DNA of 64,000 nt from Acidimicrobiaceae bacterium (GCA_027315005.1 DAHUZT010000070.1:1-64000); one strand, 5' to 3'; positions 17,400 to 26,638 are shown, counted from the first letter of the stretch. Numbers and translations: made by a program. The notes: generated by a model from the letters alone, not told the origin.

Positions 17400-17888
17400 A
17401 TGACGGCCAGCGGCCCGGCCATGAGGCTCCTCCCGAGGATCGACGATACCAACCGGTTCTTCTGGACCGGGGGAGCGGATGGTCGCCTGCGTTTCCTCGC
17501 ATGTGCGAGTTGCCGGCAGCTGGTTCACCCGCCCGCACCTCGCTGCCCGGAGTGCCTGTCCGATCGACTGGACCCGGTGACGGTGAGTGGTCGCGCCACG
17601 GTGCACTCGTTCACCGTCAACCATCAGCAGTGGATCCCCGGCTCGGAGCCATACATCGTCGGGCTGGTGGCGATCGCCGAGCAGCCCGACGTCCGGCTGA
17701 TGACCAACCTGATCGATTGCGAACCGGACGACTCGCTCATCGGTCGCGAGGTGGAGGTGACCTTCGAGCAAAGCGAAGACGTCTTCGTGCCCTTGTTCCG
17801 CCCGGTGGCCCCGGTGGGCTCGGGCTCGGATGATCCCGGTGATCTCGGCCCGGCCAATGCCGGCCGAGGGGATCGGGCGTTGAGCTGA
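17400..17888 (+). CDS. DUF35/OB-fold acyl-CoA-associated protein with zinc ribbon
   Basis: This 162-residue stand-alone DUF35 protein has an N-terminal helix (LPRIDDTNRFFWTGGADGRL), a rubredoxin-like zinc ribbon with CASC and CPEC near residues 38 and 51, then an OB-fold ending VPLFRPV. The family binds acyl-CoA and forms complexes with thiolase-like partners; in the sterol side-chain retro-aldolase known from mycobacteria a DUF35 domain is required by the thiolase-fold subunit. It sits 68 bp upstream of a thiolase-fold gene on the same strand, so the two are probably partners. ATG 17400 is supported by a leaderless -10 at 17387. Confidence 0.85.
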   Translation: MTASGPAMRLLPRIDDTNRFFWTGGADGRLRFLACASCRQLVHPPAPRCPECLSDRLDPVTVSGRATVHSFTVNHQQWIPGSEPYIVGLVAIAEQPDVRLMTNLIDCEPDDSLIGREVEVTFEQSEDVFVPLFRPVAPVGSGSDDPGDLGPANAGRGDRALS

Positions 17889-17956
17889 CGATGAGACGCT
17901 GAGCTGACGATGATCGTGGGACCTGACCACCGAACCCCGACATCGCCCGACGTCGC

Positions 17957-19177
17957 ATGACCACCGAACCTGCCGAGCGCAAGGCGGCCATCACCGGGAT
18001 CGGCCAGTCCGAGGTCGGTCGACGCCTCGGTCGCGGCGACCTGGACCTGACCGTCGAGGCATGCCTCGACGCCATCGACGACGCAGGGCTCACCAGGGAC
18101 GACATCGACGGTCTGGCCACCTACCCCGGTGCCGGACTCGGCACGTCGGGATTCGCCGGTCCGGGGACTCCGGAGGTCCAGGACGCGCTCCGACTTCGGC
18201 TCAACTGGCACGATGGCGGATCGGAAGGAGCGGCCCAGATGCGGGCTGTCGTCGCCGCCTGCTTCGCGGTCGCCGCCGGAGCCGCGCGACACGTGCTGGT
18301 GTACCGCACGGTGACCGAGTCCACCTCCCAAGGTGTCGGAGGGCGGAAGGGCATCGGCGGCGACGGTGATGGAAGTGGAGGCAGTGGTGGTATGCCCCGC
18401 TTCTCGGGCTTTCTACAGTGGTCGCTCCCGTTCGGCGCGGTGTCCGCGGTGAACTGGATCGCACTGGTCGCTCAACGGCGGGTACACGAGTTCGGCCTCA
18501 CCCGGGAACAGCTCGCCTCGGTCGCCATCAACGCTCGCCGCAACGCGGAGCTCAATCCGCGAGCCGTCTACCGTGATCCGATGAGCCTGGAGGACTACCT
18601 CTCCGCCCGGATGATCTCGTCGCCGCTGTGCCTGTTCGACTGCGATGCCCCGTGCGACGGATCGACCGCCATCGTCGTCTCCCACGTCGACCACGTCCCC
18701 GAGTCGCGACATCCGGCCTGCCACGTCAACGCGGTGGGGACAGCCCTGTGGGGCCGTCCCAGCTGGGACCAGTTCGACGACATGACGACCATGGCCGCAC
18801 GCGATGCCGCGGCAAGCATGTGGCGGCGCACCGAGCTGAAGCCCCGGGACGTCGACGTGGCCGAGCTCTATGACGGTTTCAGCATTCTCACCTTGGTCTG
18901 GCTCGAGGCGCTCGGCTTCTGTGAACGGGGGGAGAGCGGCGCCTTCGTCGAAGGGGGCAGCACCATCGCGCTCAACGGTCCCCTTCCGGTGAACACGGCC
19001 GGTGGGCAGCTCTCAGGCGGCCGCCTCCACGGATTCGGCCTGATTCACGAAGCCTGCCTGCAGCTGCGGGGTGGGGCAGCACAACGACAGGTTGCCCATC
19101 GACCCGAGGTGGCGGTCGTGGCGAATGGAGGTGGCCCTCTGGCCGGTTCGATGCTACTCACCCGCGGAATCGGCTGA
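17957..19177 (+). CDS. Thiolase-fold protein lacking the nucleophilic cysteine (lipid-transfer/retro-aldolase-like)
   Basis: This 406-residue thiolase-superfamily protein starts ERKAAITGIGQSEVGRRLG. Where catalytic thiolases have a Cys in an N-x-C-(A/S)-(T/S)-G context, this protein has WHDGGSEGAAQMRA, with no cysteine. The C-terminal catalytic region keeps GG-rich loops (NTAGGQLSGGRLHGFGLIHE). Cysteine-less thiolase-fold proteins paired with DUF35 include the aldolase of bacterial steroid side-chain removal (Ltp2 type), so retro-aldol cleavage of a beta-hydroxy-acyl-CoA is the leading inference. A glycine/serine-rich loop (DGDGSGGSGG) near residue 135 is odd. It converges on the double ACAD. 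Confidence 0.82.
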   Translation: MTTEPAERKAAITGIGQSEVGRRLGRGDLDLTVEACLDAIDDAGLTRDDIDGLATYPGAGLGTSGFAGPGTPEVQDALRLRLNWHDGGSEGAAQMRAVVAACFAVAAGAARHVLVYRTVTESTSQGVGGRKGIGGDGDGSGGSGGMPRFSGFLQWSLPFGAVSAVNWIALVAQRRVHEFGLTREQLASVAINARRNAELNPRAVYRDPMSLEDYLSARMISSPLCLFDCDAPCDGSTAIVVSHVDHVPESRHPACHVNAVGTALWGRPSWDQFDDMTTMAARDAAASMWRRTELKPRDVDVAELYDGFSILTLVWLEALGFCERGESGAFVEGGSTIALNGPLPVNTAGGQLSGGRLHGFGLIHEACLQLRGGAAQRQVAHRPEVAVVANGGGPLAGSMLLTRGIG

Positions 19178-19198
19178 ACGCTCCGAACCGATGGGTCT

Positions 19199-19223
19199 TC
19201 GCGATCAGGGTTCCGGATCGCGA
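19199..19223. terminator. Inverted repeat between convergent genes
   Basis: TCGCGATC (19199-19206) and GATCGCGA (19216-19223) form a perfect 8-bp stem with a 9-nt loop. It starts 22 bp after the thiolase stop and overlaps the last codons of the convergent ACAD gene. There is no T-tract, so it would act as a hairpin-only terminator or mRNA 3' end for the thiolase. Confidence 0.4.
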
Positions 19224-21622
19224 GGTTGCCCGAGGATGCGCTCGGCGATCACATTACGCTGGATCTCGCTGGTCCCACCGGCGATGGTGAGGCACCTGGT
19301 CACCAGAAACCCGTGGGCCCACCGTCTCCCCCCACCTTCGAGCACGACGCCTTCCGGACCGAGGAGTGCGAGCCCTTCTTCCTGAACCCGCTGTTCATGC
19401 TCCACGCCCAGCAGCTTGCGCACGCTGGTGGTGGCCGCGGTGTCGGTGCCGGCCAATGTCCGGAGCGTGGCTCGATGGCTCAGCAGGCGTATCGACTGGG
19501 CTTCGACGAGGAGTGACCCGAGACGCCTCCCGGTGTCCGAGGTTGCCCGGCCATGACGCTCGACGAGACGCAGCAGCGACTCGATGCCCACCCCGAAGGT
19601 GGCACCCGAGGACATCGACACCCGCTCACTGGCCAGGGTCGCTCGGGCGATGGACCACCCATCTCCCGGTGACCCGATGACTGCATCGTCGGGAACGAAG
19701 ACGTCGTCCATGAACACTTCGTTGAACATGGCGTCTCCGGTGATCTCACGCAGCGGTCGGATATCGATGCCCGCCGTCTTCATGTCGATGATGAAGTAGG
19801 TGATCCCCTCATGCTTGGGCACCGAAGGATCGGTCCGGGCCAGGCAGATTCCCCACTGCGATTGCTGAGCCATCGATGTCCACACCTTCTGGCCGGTCAG
19901 CGACCACCCGCCTTCAACGCGTTCGGCGCATGTGGACAGCGAGGCAAGATCCGAACCCGCACCGGGTTCCGAGAAGAGCTGGCACCAGATGATCTCGCCG
20001 AGCAGCGTGGGCGTTATCCATCGCGCCTTCTGCTCCTCGGAACCGAACGCGATGATGACCGGAAGCGCCCATGCGCCCACTCCGAGGTTGGGCCGAACGA
20101 TCCCGCGTCCAGCCAGCTCATCGTCGATCACCAGCTGCTCGATGGCCGAGGCGTCACGGCCATAGGGCCGGGGCCAATGCGGATTGACCAGACCGGCTCG
20201 CACCAGGGCAGGGCGCCTGTCCTCCGGGTCGAGGGTGGCGATCTTCCCGACCAGTGGGCGGATCTCGGCCCGCACCAGTTCGGCCCGAGCGGGAAGCTCG
20301 CTTGCCAGTGAGCGGCGGATGCCACGCCGGGCCAAGTCGAAGACGGCATGGTGGTAGGTGTCACCCCCGCCTGGTCCGCCAAGGATCTGCCTGGTTGCCA
20401 GCGCCCGCTTCAGATAGAGATGCGCGTCGTGCTCCCAGGTGAACCCGATTCCGCCGAGCAGCTGGATGCACGCCTTGGCCATGTCCACTGCGCCGTCCAG
20501 GACGAGTGCGCCGGCACTCGCACAGGCAAGGGACAACTCATCGGCTCTCGTCACCGGACCGCCTCGGTCCCGCCCGTCCACGGATTGATCTAGTCCACCT
20601 GATATCGAACCGACGATTGACGACCCGTCTCCGTCACCTCCATCACTTTCGGAGCAAAGTGGACCTGCATCGGCGGCCATGGCCGCGTCCCACGACACGG
20701 CGGCGATCTGCTCGGTGCGCACCACCATGTCGGCCAGCCGGTGCTTGACGGCTTGGAACTGACCGATTGGCCTCCCGAACTGACGGCGGACCTTGGCGTA
20801 CTCGGAGGCGGTGTCGAGACACCAACCCGCCAATCCCGTGAGCTCGGCGGCCCCCAAGACGACGGCCAACTCAGCGACCCTCACCCTGTCCAGCGGAGGG
20901 AGCATGCGATCGGCCGCGACAGTGACCGATTCGGCCGTCAACACACCGACCCGACGGGTCGGATCGAGGCTCTCGAGCGGCTGCACGGCGAGCGAACCGG
21001 AATCGTCGGCGACATCGATCAGGCACCATCGCAGCTCACCACTCTGCGCCGACTCACCGGAAGCGAGCTCGCTGGGACCGGTATCGCCAAAGTCGGGCCC
21101 CTCTTCGCCACCTTCGACACAAACGGGCACCAACGCCACGGTCGCCACTTGGGCGCCGAGGACCGGGCGAAGCTGGCCCGAGATCTCCAAGGTCCCATCG
21201 TCCCCTCGGATCCGTCCGAGAAGACTTCCGCAGCCCAGTGCCACCGCGGCCGTCGTGCTGCCGTCGACCAGGCCCGGGATGAGTCCGGCCACCGCAAGAT
21301 GCCTGCCGCCGGGTTCCTCGGCGATCTCCGAAAGGATGGCGGTGGTCAGCACCGTCGGAAGCAGCGGGCCCGGCAGCATCGAACGGCCGGTCTGCTCGAG
21401 CACCACGGCCAGCTCGTACAACCCGTTCCCCTGACCGCCCCAGCGTTCCGGTACGTGGATGCCGAGCCATCCCTGGTCGGCAAAGGCAGTCCAAACCGGC
21501 TGCAACTCCTCCACGGCGGCGTCGAGCAACGCCCGCGCCGCCTCTGGAGGGCAGTGGGCGTCGAGCCAGCGCCGGACGGTCGAACCGAGTGCCTCGTGCT
21601 CCTCGGTGACGGCGATGGTCAT
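19205..21622 (-). CDS. Single-chain double acyl-CoA dehydrogenase (two fused ACAD units)
   Basis: This 805-residue protein contains two ACAD units. Residues about 1-425 form a divergent unit ending with LLGGIGFTWEHDAHLYLKRA, the signature of the smaller FadE partner. Residues about 430-805 form a complete canonical unit with CQLFSEPGAGSDLAS, GQKVWTS and the FAD-binding TIAGGTSEIQRNVIAERILG. The order matches FadE34-type fused ACADs of mycobacteria, where one chain replaces an alpha2beta2 pair, but the chain is about 90 residues longer. The extra length lies partly in two acidic/glycine-rich inserts near residues 180 and 335. The ATG has no good ribosome site. The downstream side is convergent with the cysteine-less thiolase. 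Confidence 0.88.
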   Translation of the reverse strand: MTIAVTEEHEALGSTVRRWLDAHCPPEAARALLDAAVEELQPVWTAFADQGWLGIHVPERWGGQGNGLYELAVVLEQTGRSMLPGPLLPTVLTTAILSEIAEEPGGRHLAVAGLIPGLVDGSTTAAVALGCGSLLGRIRGDDGTLEISGQLRPVLGAQVATVALVPVCVEGGEEGPDFGDTGPSELASGESAQSGELRWCLIDVADDSGSLAVQPLESLDPTRRVGVLTAESVTVAADRMLPPLDRVRVAELAVVLGAAELTGLAGWCLDTASEYAKVRRQFGRPIGQFQAVKHRLADMVVRTEQIAAVSWDAAMAADAGPLCSESDGGDGDGSSIVGSISGGLDQSVDGRDRGGPVTRADELSLACASAGALVLDGAVDMAKACIQLLGGIGFTWEHDAHLYLKRALATRQILGGPGGGDTYHHAVFDLARRGIRRSLASELPARAELVRAEIRPLVGKIATLDPEDRRPALVRAGLVNPHWPRPYGRDASAIEQLVIDDELAGRGIVRPNLGVGAWALPVIIAFGSEEQKARWITPTLLGEIIWCQLFSEPGAGSDLASLSTCAERVEGGWSLTGQKVWTSMAQQSQWGICLARTDPSVPKHEGITYFIIDMKTAGIDIRPLREITGDAMFNEVFMDDVFVPDDAVIGSPGDGWSIARATLASERVSMSSGATFGVGIESLLRLVERHGRATSDTGRRLGSLLVEAQSIRLLSHRATLRTLAGTDTAATTSVRKLLGVEHEQRVQEEGLALLGPEGVVLEGGGRRWAHGFLVTRCLTIAGGTSEIQRNVIAERILGQPRDPEP

Positions 21623-21668
21623 CGGCTCGACCGGACGATGAACACATGCATGGTGGGGATGAACGCAC

Positions 21669-23231
21669 TCATGGTGGGCCGGTTCCTACCGGGTCGCCTT
21701 CGGCTGCCTCCTGGCGAAGCAGTCGCTTCAGCACCTTGCCGTTCTGATCCCGAGGGAGCTCCTCGACCACCTCCCATGCCCGAGGAACCTTGAACGCAGC
21801 CAGCCGTGATCGCAGATGCGCCTCGAGGTCGGCAGTGCCCACCGACTGTCCATCGCGCATGGTCCGGAGCTGCACCATAGCCTTCACCTGCTCACCGTCG
21901 CGCTCGTGGGGAATGCCGAACACCGCACAGTCGACGACGGCGGGGTGCTCGTAAAGCGCCTCTTCGATCTCTCGCGGCGAGATGTTGACGCCGCCCCAGA
22001 GCACCATGTCCGAGGCCCGATCGGTGATGGTGAGATAACCCTCGTCGTCGAGCATGCCGATATCCCCGACCGTGAAGGCGTCCTCCCGCCATGCCCCCTC
22101 TGTCGCTGCCTCGTCGTTCCTGTAGGTGAATCTCCTACCACCCGGCGGTCGGATGTAGACCAGCCCCTCCCCGCCGGTCGGCACGGGCCGGCCTGAACCA
22201 TCGAGGATGCGGATCTCGACGCCTGGCCAAGGGCGTCCCACACTCCCCGGATGATCGCGCCACTCCTCAGGCGAGATCTTCGTCGCACCACCTTCGCTGG
22301 CTCCATAGAACTCGTGGATTTCCGCGCTGGGGAAGGCATCCATCATGCGCCGCTTCACCACGACCGGACACGGTGCAGCAGCGTGCACGATGAGGGACAG
22401 GCTCGACACGTCGATCGCTTCGCGTTCGTCGTCGGGTATCTCGAGGATCCTGATGAAGTGGGCAGGTACCATGAACGACCTGGTCCCCCGGTGACGGCTG
22501 ACCGTGTGAAGGAACGACCGGGCATCGAACCGCTCGGTGACGATCGTCGTGGCGCCGACATAGAGAGCACACGAGGCCCAGCCGGCATGAGACGCGTGGT
22601 AGGCAGGGCCGCTCATCACGTAGACGTCCTCGGGCGTCCATCCCCACAGCGCCACCTGTGCTTCCATCCCGGCTCTGCGGCCGGCGATCTCACCCATGGC
22701 GCCGTGCACCACACCCTTGGGTCGAGCGGTCGTCCCCGACGTGTAGAACATGAGATCGGGACCAGGTCCGCTGTCGGCCCCATCGAGCGGTCGGGCCGTC
22801 TCGATCGCATGCTCGTAGTCGTTGCCGACCAGCACGAGTTGAGCGGTGACCCCCGCCGAACCGACCGCCGCTGCGGCAACGTCCGCGAGCTCGTGATGGC
22901 CGACGACGACCGCCACGTCTGCGTCGCTCAGGATGAACGCGAGCTCTGCCGTCTGGAGATGCCAGTTGATCGGCAGGTACGGCGCACCGACCATGGCCGC
23001 CGCGGTCGCCACTTCGAACTGTTCGATCCCGTTCGGCAGGACTGTCGCAACTGGGCGGCCGGGACCGGCACCCTTCTCAGCCAGCACGGTGGCGAGTCGC
23101 GCGGCACGATCGTGCAGTTCGCCGTAGGTCCTGGTCATCTCCTCGCAGACGATGGCCCGCCGTTCGGGATGACAGCGCGCGTGCGCAGTGACACCGTTAT
23201 CGAACAGCTCTTGACCGACCCGCTCCTCCAC
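21669..23231 (-). CDS. Acyl-CoA synthetase (AMP-forming)
   Basis: This 520-residue ANL-family ligase shows FYTSGTTARPKGVVHG, FYGASEGGA, TVGDIGMLDDEGYL, the hinge DRASDMVLWGGVNISPREIE and the catalytic lysine in RDQNGKVLKR. GTG 23231 is the start; TAGCGT ends 7 nt upstream, suggesting a leaderless message. It is 46 bp upstream of the double ACAD on the same strand, so it likely supplies the CoA thioester that the ACAD oxidises. Chain-length or ring preference cannot be read from the sequence. Confidence 0.88.
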   Translation of the reverse strand: MEERVGQELFDNGVTAHARCHPERRAIVCEEMTRTYGELHDRAARLATVLAEKGAGPGRPVATVLPNGIEQFEVATAAAMVGAPYLPINWHLQTAELAFILSDADVAVVVGHHELADVAAAAVGSAGVTAQLVLVGNDYEHAIETARPLDGADSGPGPDLMFYTSGTTARPKGVVHGAMGEIAGRRAGMEAQVALWGWTPEDVYVMSGPAYHASHAGWASCALYVGATTIVTERFDARSFLHTVSRHRGTRSFMVPAHFIRILEIPDDEREAIDVSSLSLIVHAAAPCPVVVKRRMMDAFPSAEIHEFYGASEGGATKISPEEWRDHPGSVGRPWPGVEIRILDGSGRPVPTGGEGLVYIRPPGGRRFTYRNDEAATEGAWREDAFTVGDIGMLDDEGYLTITDRASDMVLWGGVNISPREIEEALYEHPAVVDCAVFGIPHERDGEQVKAMVQLRTMRDGQSVGTADLEAHLRSRLAAFKVPRAWEVVEELPRDQNGKVLKRLLRQEAAEGDPVGTGPP

Positions 23232-23238
23232 CGCAGCG

Positions 23239-23244
23239 ACGCTA
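23239..23244 (-). promoter_or_regulatory. Putative -10 element, leaderless synthetase transcript
   Basis: TAGCGT on the minus strand lies 7 nt before GTG 23231. No ribosome site fits in the gap, so a leaderless start is inferred. Confidence 0.4.
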
Positions 23245-23303
23245 CCGCCTGACCCGGGACCGTGCCCACCACATCGTGCCGGTACGTCTCACCCACCGGT
23301 CGA

Positions 23304-23357
23304 TGGCTCTGGTCCGGTCGGTGGCTCTGGTCCGGTCGGTGGCTCTGGTCCGGTTGG
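23304..23357. repeat. 18-bp tandem repeat, three copies
   Basis: The unit TGGCTCTGGTCCGGTCGG occurs at 23304-23321 and 23322-23339, and with one mismatch at 23340-23357. It is intergenic, about 70 bp upstream of the synthetase start and 410 bp upstream of the amine oxidase start. No coding role is evident. Confidence 0.95.
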
Positions 23358-23769
23358 CAACCGCGGAGCCGAGGCGCCTACGGTGGGATGTCGAGAGACC
23401 GTTCGACAACGTTCGCCGCCAGGGATGTAGTCGACCGTCCGCATGAACGGCACGCTGCGGTCGCGCGGTCGTGCCAACATCATGGTGTCGACGAGGAAGA
23501 GGAGCGTATGCAGCGACGATCCAGCAACGGCCGACGGACGATCCGTCACGCGAGCGAGCGCATCGCGACCCCGGTTCTCCTCCCCACTTCGTACCCAGGA
23601 ACTTCGATTATCGGCGACCCCGCAGGTATCGGACCATCCGAGGATCCGGTGCTCGGACCGACCCGAGGATGGACGTGATCTGCGAGGACCGAGGAGACGG
23701 CGGGGCCAGATCCCAGCGGCAGGTGGCGAGTGCCCGGGCACGATCGATGCGTCCCGCGACGATGTTGCG

Positions 23770-25728
23770 ATGACTGGCCCAACCGAAGGGTCTGGCCTCG
23801 CCGACCTCACTTACGACGAACCTTCCGGTCATCCGCTTGGCCCCTTGACCCCTCCCGAGATCCGCGCTGCAGTCTCCGCCGTCCGGTCGAGCGGTCGTCT
23901 GAATGAGAACGCCCGGTTCGCCTCGGTCACCCTCGACCTCCCTGACAAGGGTGCGCTCATCAGCCACCGGCCTGGGGACCCGGTCGCCCGACGGATCCGG
24001 ATGATCATCGTTCCGAGTGCCGACGCCACCGTGGTCGAAGCCGTGGTCGATGCCACTGATGGTCGGCTCTTGTCCTGGAACGAGATCCCCGGTGTGTGCC
24101 CGGCGCTCCTCTTCGAGGAGTGCATGCGCGTCATGGCGGCCGTTCGGGCCAGCTCGGAATGGCGAGCGGCACTCGAGCGCAGAGGAATCAAGGATGTCGG
24201 ACAGGTGCAGATCGATCCCTGGCCGACGGGTAACTTCGGTCGGGGGATCGAAACCAATCGAAGGATCGCCCGTTGTCTGTCGTACTTCCGCGAGGAGCCG
24301 GGTGACAACGGTTACGCCCGCCCGATCGAGGGTCTCATCGTCACCGTGGACTCCGGTCGAGGTGAAGTGCTGGAAGTTGTCGACTACGGCGTCGTCCCCC
24401 TTCCGCCGGGCAAGGGCAGCTACTACCCGGAGCACCATCAGCCGCTGAGGACCAATCTTCGGCCCCTCGAGATCACCCAACCGGAGGGAACGAGCTTCAC
24501 GCTCGATGGGAACCTCCTGCGCTGGCAGGGTTGGTCGATGTGGGTGTCCATGGACCCCAACGACGGCCTCGTCCTGCATCAGGTGGGGATCCTCGACCAC
24601 GGACGCCGGAGACCGGTTCTCCACCGTGCCTCCATCTCCGAGATGGTAGTTCCCTATGGTGACCCGGGCCCGATCCACGGTTGGAAGAACGCGTTCGATG
24701 CCGGTGAATGGGGCCTCGGTCGCATGGCCAACTCGCTGTCTCTCGGTTGCGACTGCCTGGGTGCCATCTCCTACCTCGACGCGACATTCTGTTCCGAACG
24801 CGGCGACCCATACGTAGTCGAACATGCGATCTGCATCCACGAGGAGGACTTCGGGATCCTCTGGAAGCACCAGGACCTGCACGCGAACCGAACCGAGGTT
24901 CGCCGCTCTCGCAGACTGGTGGTCTCATCCATTGCGACCGTGGGGAACTACGAATATGGCTTCTACTGGTATTTCTACCTGGATGGCACCATCCAATTCG
25001 AGGTCAAGCTCACCGGCATTCTTCAGACACAGGCCGTGGCTCCGGGAGGCACCTCCTCGTTCGCCTCTCCCATTGCCGAGAACCTCCTCGCCCCTTACCA
25101 TCAACACCTCTTCTGCGCCAGACTCGATCTCCAGGTCGACGGTGCCGTCAACGAGGTGCACGAGGTCAACGCCCAACCACTACCCCTGGATGGACGGAAC
25201 CCGTGGGGCAATGCCTTCGTGGCCGTGGACGTGCGCCTCGACACCGAGCTCGCCGCCCGACGGGACATCGACGCGACCACCAGCAGAACCTGGAAGTTCG
25301 TCAATCCCACTGTCCGGAATGGCATCGGTCAACCGGTGGCGTACTCTCTGATCCCCGAGTCCTCTCCGACCATGCTGGCCGACCCGACCTCGAGCGTAGG
25401 TCGCCGGGCGGGGTTCGCCCGCCACAACCTCTGGGTGACCCCGTACTCGCCCGAAGAGCGGCGCGGTGCCGGCGACTTCCCCAATCAGCATCCGGGAGGG
25501 GACGGGCTGCCACGCTGGACGGAGGCGGACCGTTCCCTCGTCGACGCCGATGTCGTCGTCTGGCACACGTTCGGTCTCACCCACGTTCCTCGGCCCGAGG
25601 ACTGGCCGGTCATGCCCGTCGACCGCTGCGGCTTCCGGCTCGTGCCGTTCGGGTTCTTCGACGAGAACCCCTCCCTCGACGTTCCCGCACCCGACACGGC
25701 GTGCCATGACCACCGAGTAGCGGACTGA
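23770..25728 (+). CDS. Copper-containing amine oxidase (topaquinone enzyme)
   Basis: This 652-residue copper amine oxidase oxidises a primary amine to an aldehyde, with release of ammonia and hydrogen peroxide. All key residues are present. The catalytic base Asp310 lies in NAFDAGEWG. The topaquinone precursor Tyr394 lies in VGNYEYGF. Copper ligands are His444 and His446 (YHQHLF) and His599 (WHTFGLTH). Spacing between the Asp, Tyr and His residues agrees with the Arthrobacter phenylethylamine/globiformis enzymes. There is no signal peptide, so it is intracellular as in Arthrobacter. ATG 23770 fits the family N-terminus (HPLGPLTPPEIRAAV); the frame upstream to 23443 does not. An aldehyde dehydrogenase is not adjacent (nearest at 52 kb). 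Confidence 0.93.
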   Translation: MTGPTEGSGLADLTYDEPSGHPLGPLTPPEIRAAVSAVRSSGRLNENARFASVTLDLPDKGALISHRPGDPVARRIRMIIVPSADATVVEAVVDATDGRLLSWNEIPGVCPALLFEECMRVMAAVRASSEWRAALERRGIKDVGQVQIDPWPTGNFGRGIETNRRIARCLSYFREEPGDNGYARPIEGLIVTVDSGRGEVLEVVDYGVVPLPPGKGSYYPEHHQPLRTNLRPLEITQPEGTSFTLDGNLLRWQGWSMWVSMDPNDGLVLHQVGILDHGRRRPVLHRASISEMVVPYGDPGPIHGWKNAFDAGEWGLGRMANSLSLGCDCLGAISYLDATFCSERGDPYVVEHAICIHEEDFGILWKHQDLHANRTEVRRSRRLVVSSIATVGNYEYGFYWYFYLDGTIQFEVKLTGILQTQAVAPGGTSSFASPIAENLLAPYHQHLFCARLDLQVDGAVNEVHEVNAQPLPLDGRNPWGNAFVAVDVRLDTELAARRDIDATTSRTWKFVNPTVRNGIGQPVAYSLIPESSPTMLADPTSSVGRRAGFARHNLWVTPYSPEERRGAGDFPNQHPGGDGLPRWTEADRSLVDADVVVWHTFGLTHVPRPEDWPVMPVDRCGFRLVPFGFFDENPSLDVPAPDTACHDHRVAD

Positions 25729-25781
25729 CCCCAGTTCGGATCGCTCGTCCTGCCCCCTCGTCCGCCTGGGCCAGGGGAGGC

Positions 25782-26621
25782 GTCGACGACGCCCATCTTC
25801 ATCGCATCGCCCGGATTCGGCGGGACGCAACCGAGGAATTGCTTCAACGTGACGAGCCCGCACTGGTCGATCTGGCTTCGACACCTCGTCTCGAATCATT
25901 TGCCCAGGCAGTCTCCTACTGGGAACAGCGCGCCGACCCCGATGGTGCCGATCGGAGCGACCAAGAGCGACAGGCGCGACGCGATGCGTACCTTGTGTCC
26001 AGCATCGACGGGATCCGGCTGGGCCAGGTCATCCTCGATCCGATCTCCGGAAGCATCGTGGGCGACGAGTTGGCCCGGCTCGACCCGGCTCTCTTCGAAT
26101 CCGACTGGGCCGCCGCAAGAGCGCTCCTCGGTCGCGAGCCCATGGTCTCTGAACTGCCCCGTGCACCGGGCCAGCGGAGGGCGGACGCACTGGTGGAGAT
26201 GGCCACTCGCTCGCGCTCCGTTGCGCCTGACGGTAGGCGGCCCAGGCCGCTCTCCAGTGTCTACGTCGACTACGAAACGCTCACGCTCCGGATCCGTGAG
26301 CTGGCCAGCGGATCGGTCGTCGCTCCAGGATCGCTCGTGTGGTGGCTGGAGACCGCTGATTTCGAGCGCGCCGCCTTCGGACCGGGCCCACGCGTCGAGC
26401 TCGGTGCATCAACGCGCCTGTTCACCGGAGCCACACGCCGCGCCATCGAACTCCGGGACCGGGCATGCACGCATCCATTCTGCGACAGACCCGCTCGAGA
26501 GTGCGAGGCCGAGCATCTTGTCCCCCATTGCGAGGGAGGCCTCTCCATTCAGGAGAACGGACGGCTGCTCTGTGGGTTCCACAACCGACTGCACGACCAG
26601 CGGCCTCCGCCAAGAAGGTGA
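25782..26621 (+). pseudogene. 5'-truncated DUF222-type HNH endonuclease remnant
   Basis: The C-terminal part of an actinobacterial DUF222/HNH protein is intact: YWEQRADPDG, APGQRRADALVEMATRSR, RLFTGATRRAIELRD and the HNH zinc site CTHPFCDRPARECEAEHLVPH, ending LLCGFHNRLH in short blocks. Family members are about 400 residues or more. Here similarity begins abruptly, with the reading frame open back to 25710 and no ATG or GTG; the only start is a weak TTG at 25839. About 150 N-terminal residues are missing, and the frame runs into the end of the amine oxidase gene. I infer a remnant left by a deletion or an insertion of a partial copy. It could still be expressed as a short HNH protein. Confidence 0.7.
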
Positions 26622-26638
26622 AGCACAGCGACACGGTT

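Larger units (their letters stand above)
23232..23769. other. Intergenic region upstream of copper amine oxidase
   Basis: These 538 bp between divergent genes hold the synthetase -10 at 23239 and an 18-bp triplicate repeat at 23304-23357. A 56-codon plus-strand frame starts at ATG 23508 with a strong GAGGAGCG upstream but no recognisable product; I do not call it a gene. Otherwise I see nothing. Confidence 0.5.

Noticed and set aside
23508..23678. 56-codon plus-strand frame with a strong Shine-Dalgarno sequence
   Set aside because: No recognisable similarity and Arg/Ser-rich composition; could be a small gene, but unsupported.
23289..23810. Minus-strand frame of 173 codons containing a PTGPEP repeat
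   Set aside because: Overlaps the amine oxidase start, no ribosome site or homology seen; the repeat is simply the 18-bp DNA repeat.
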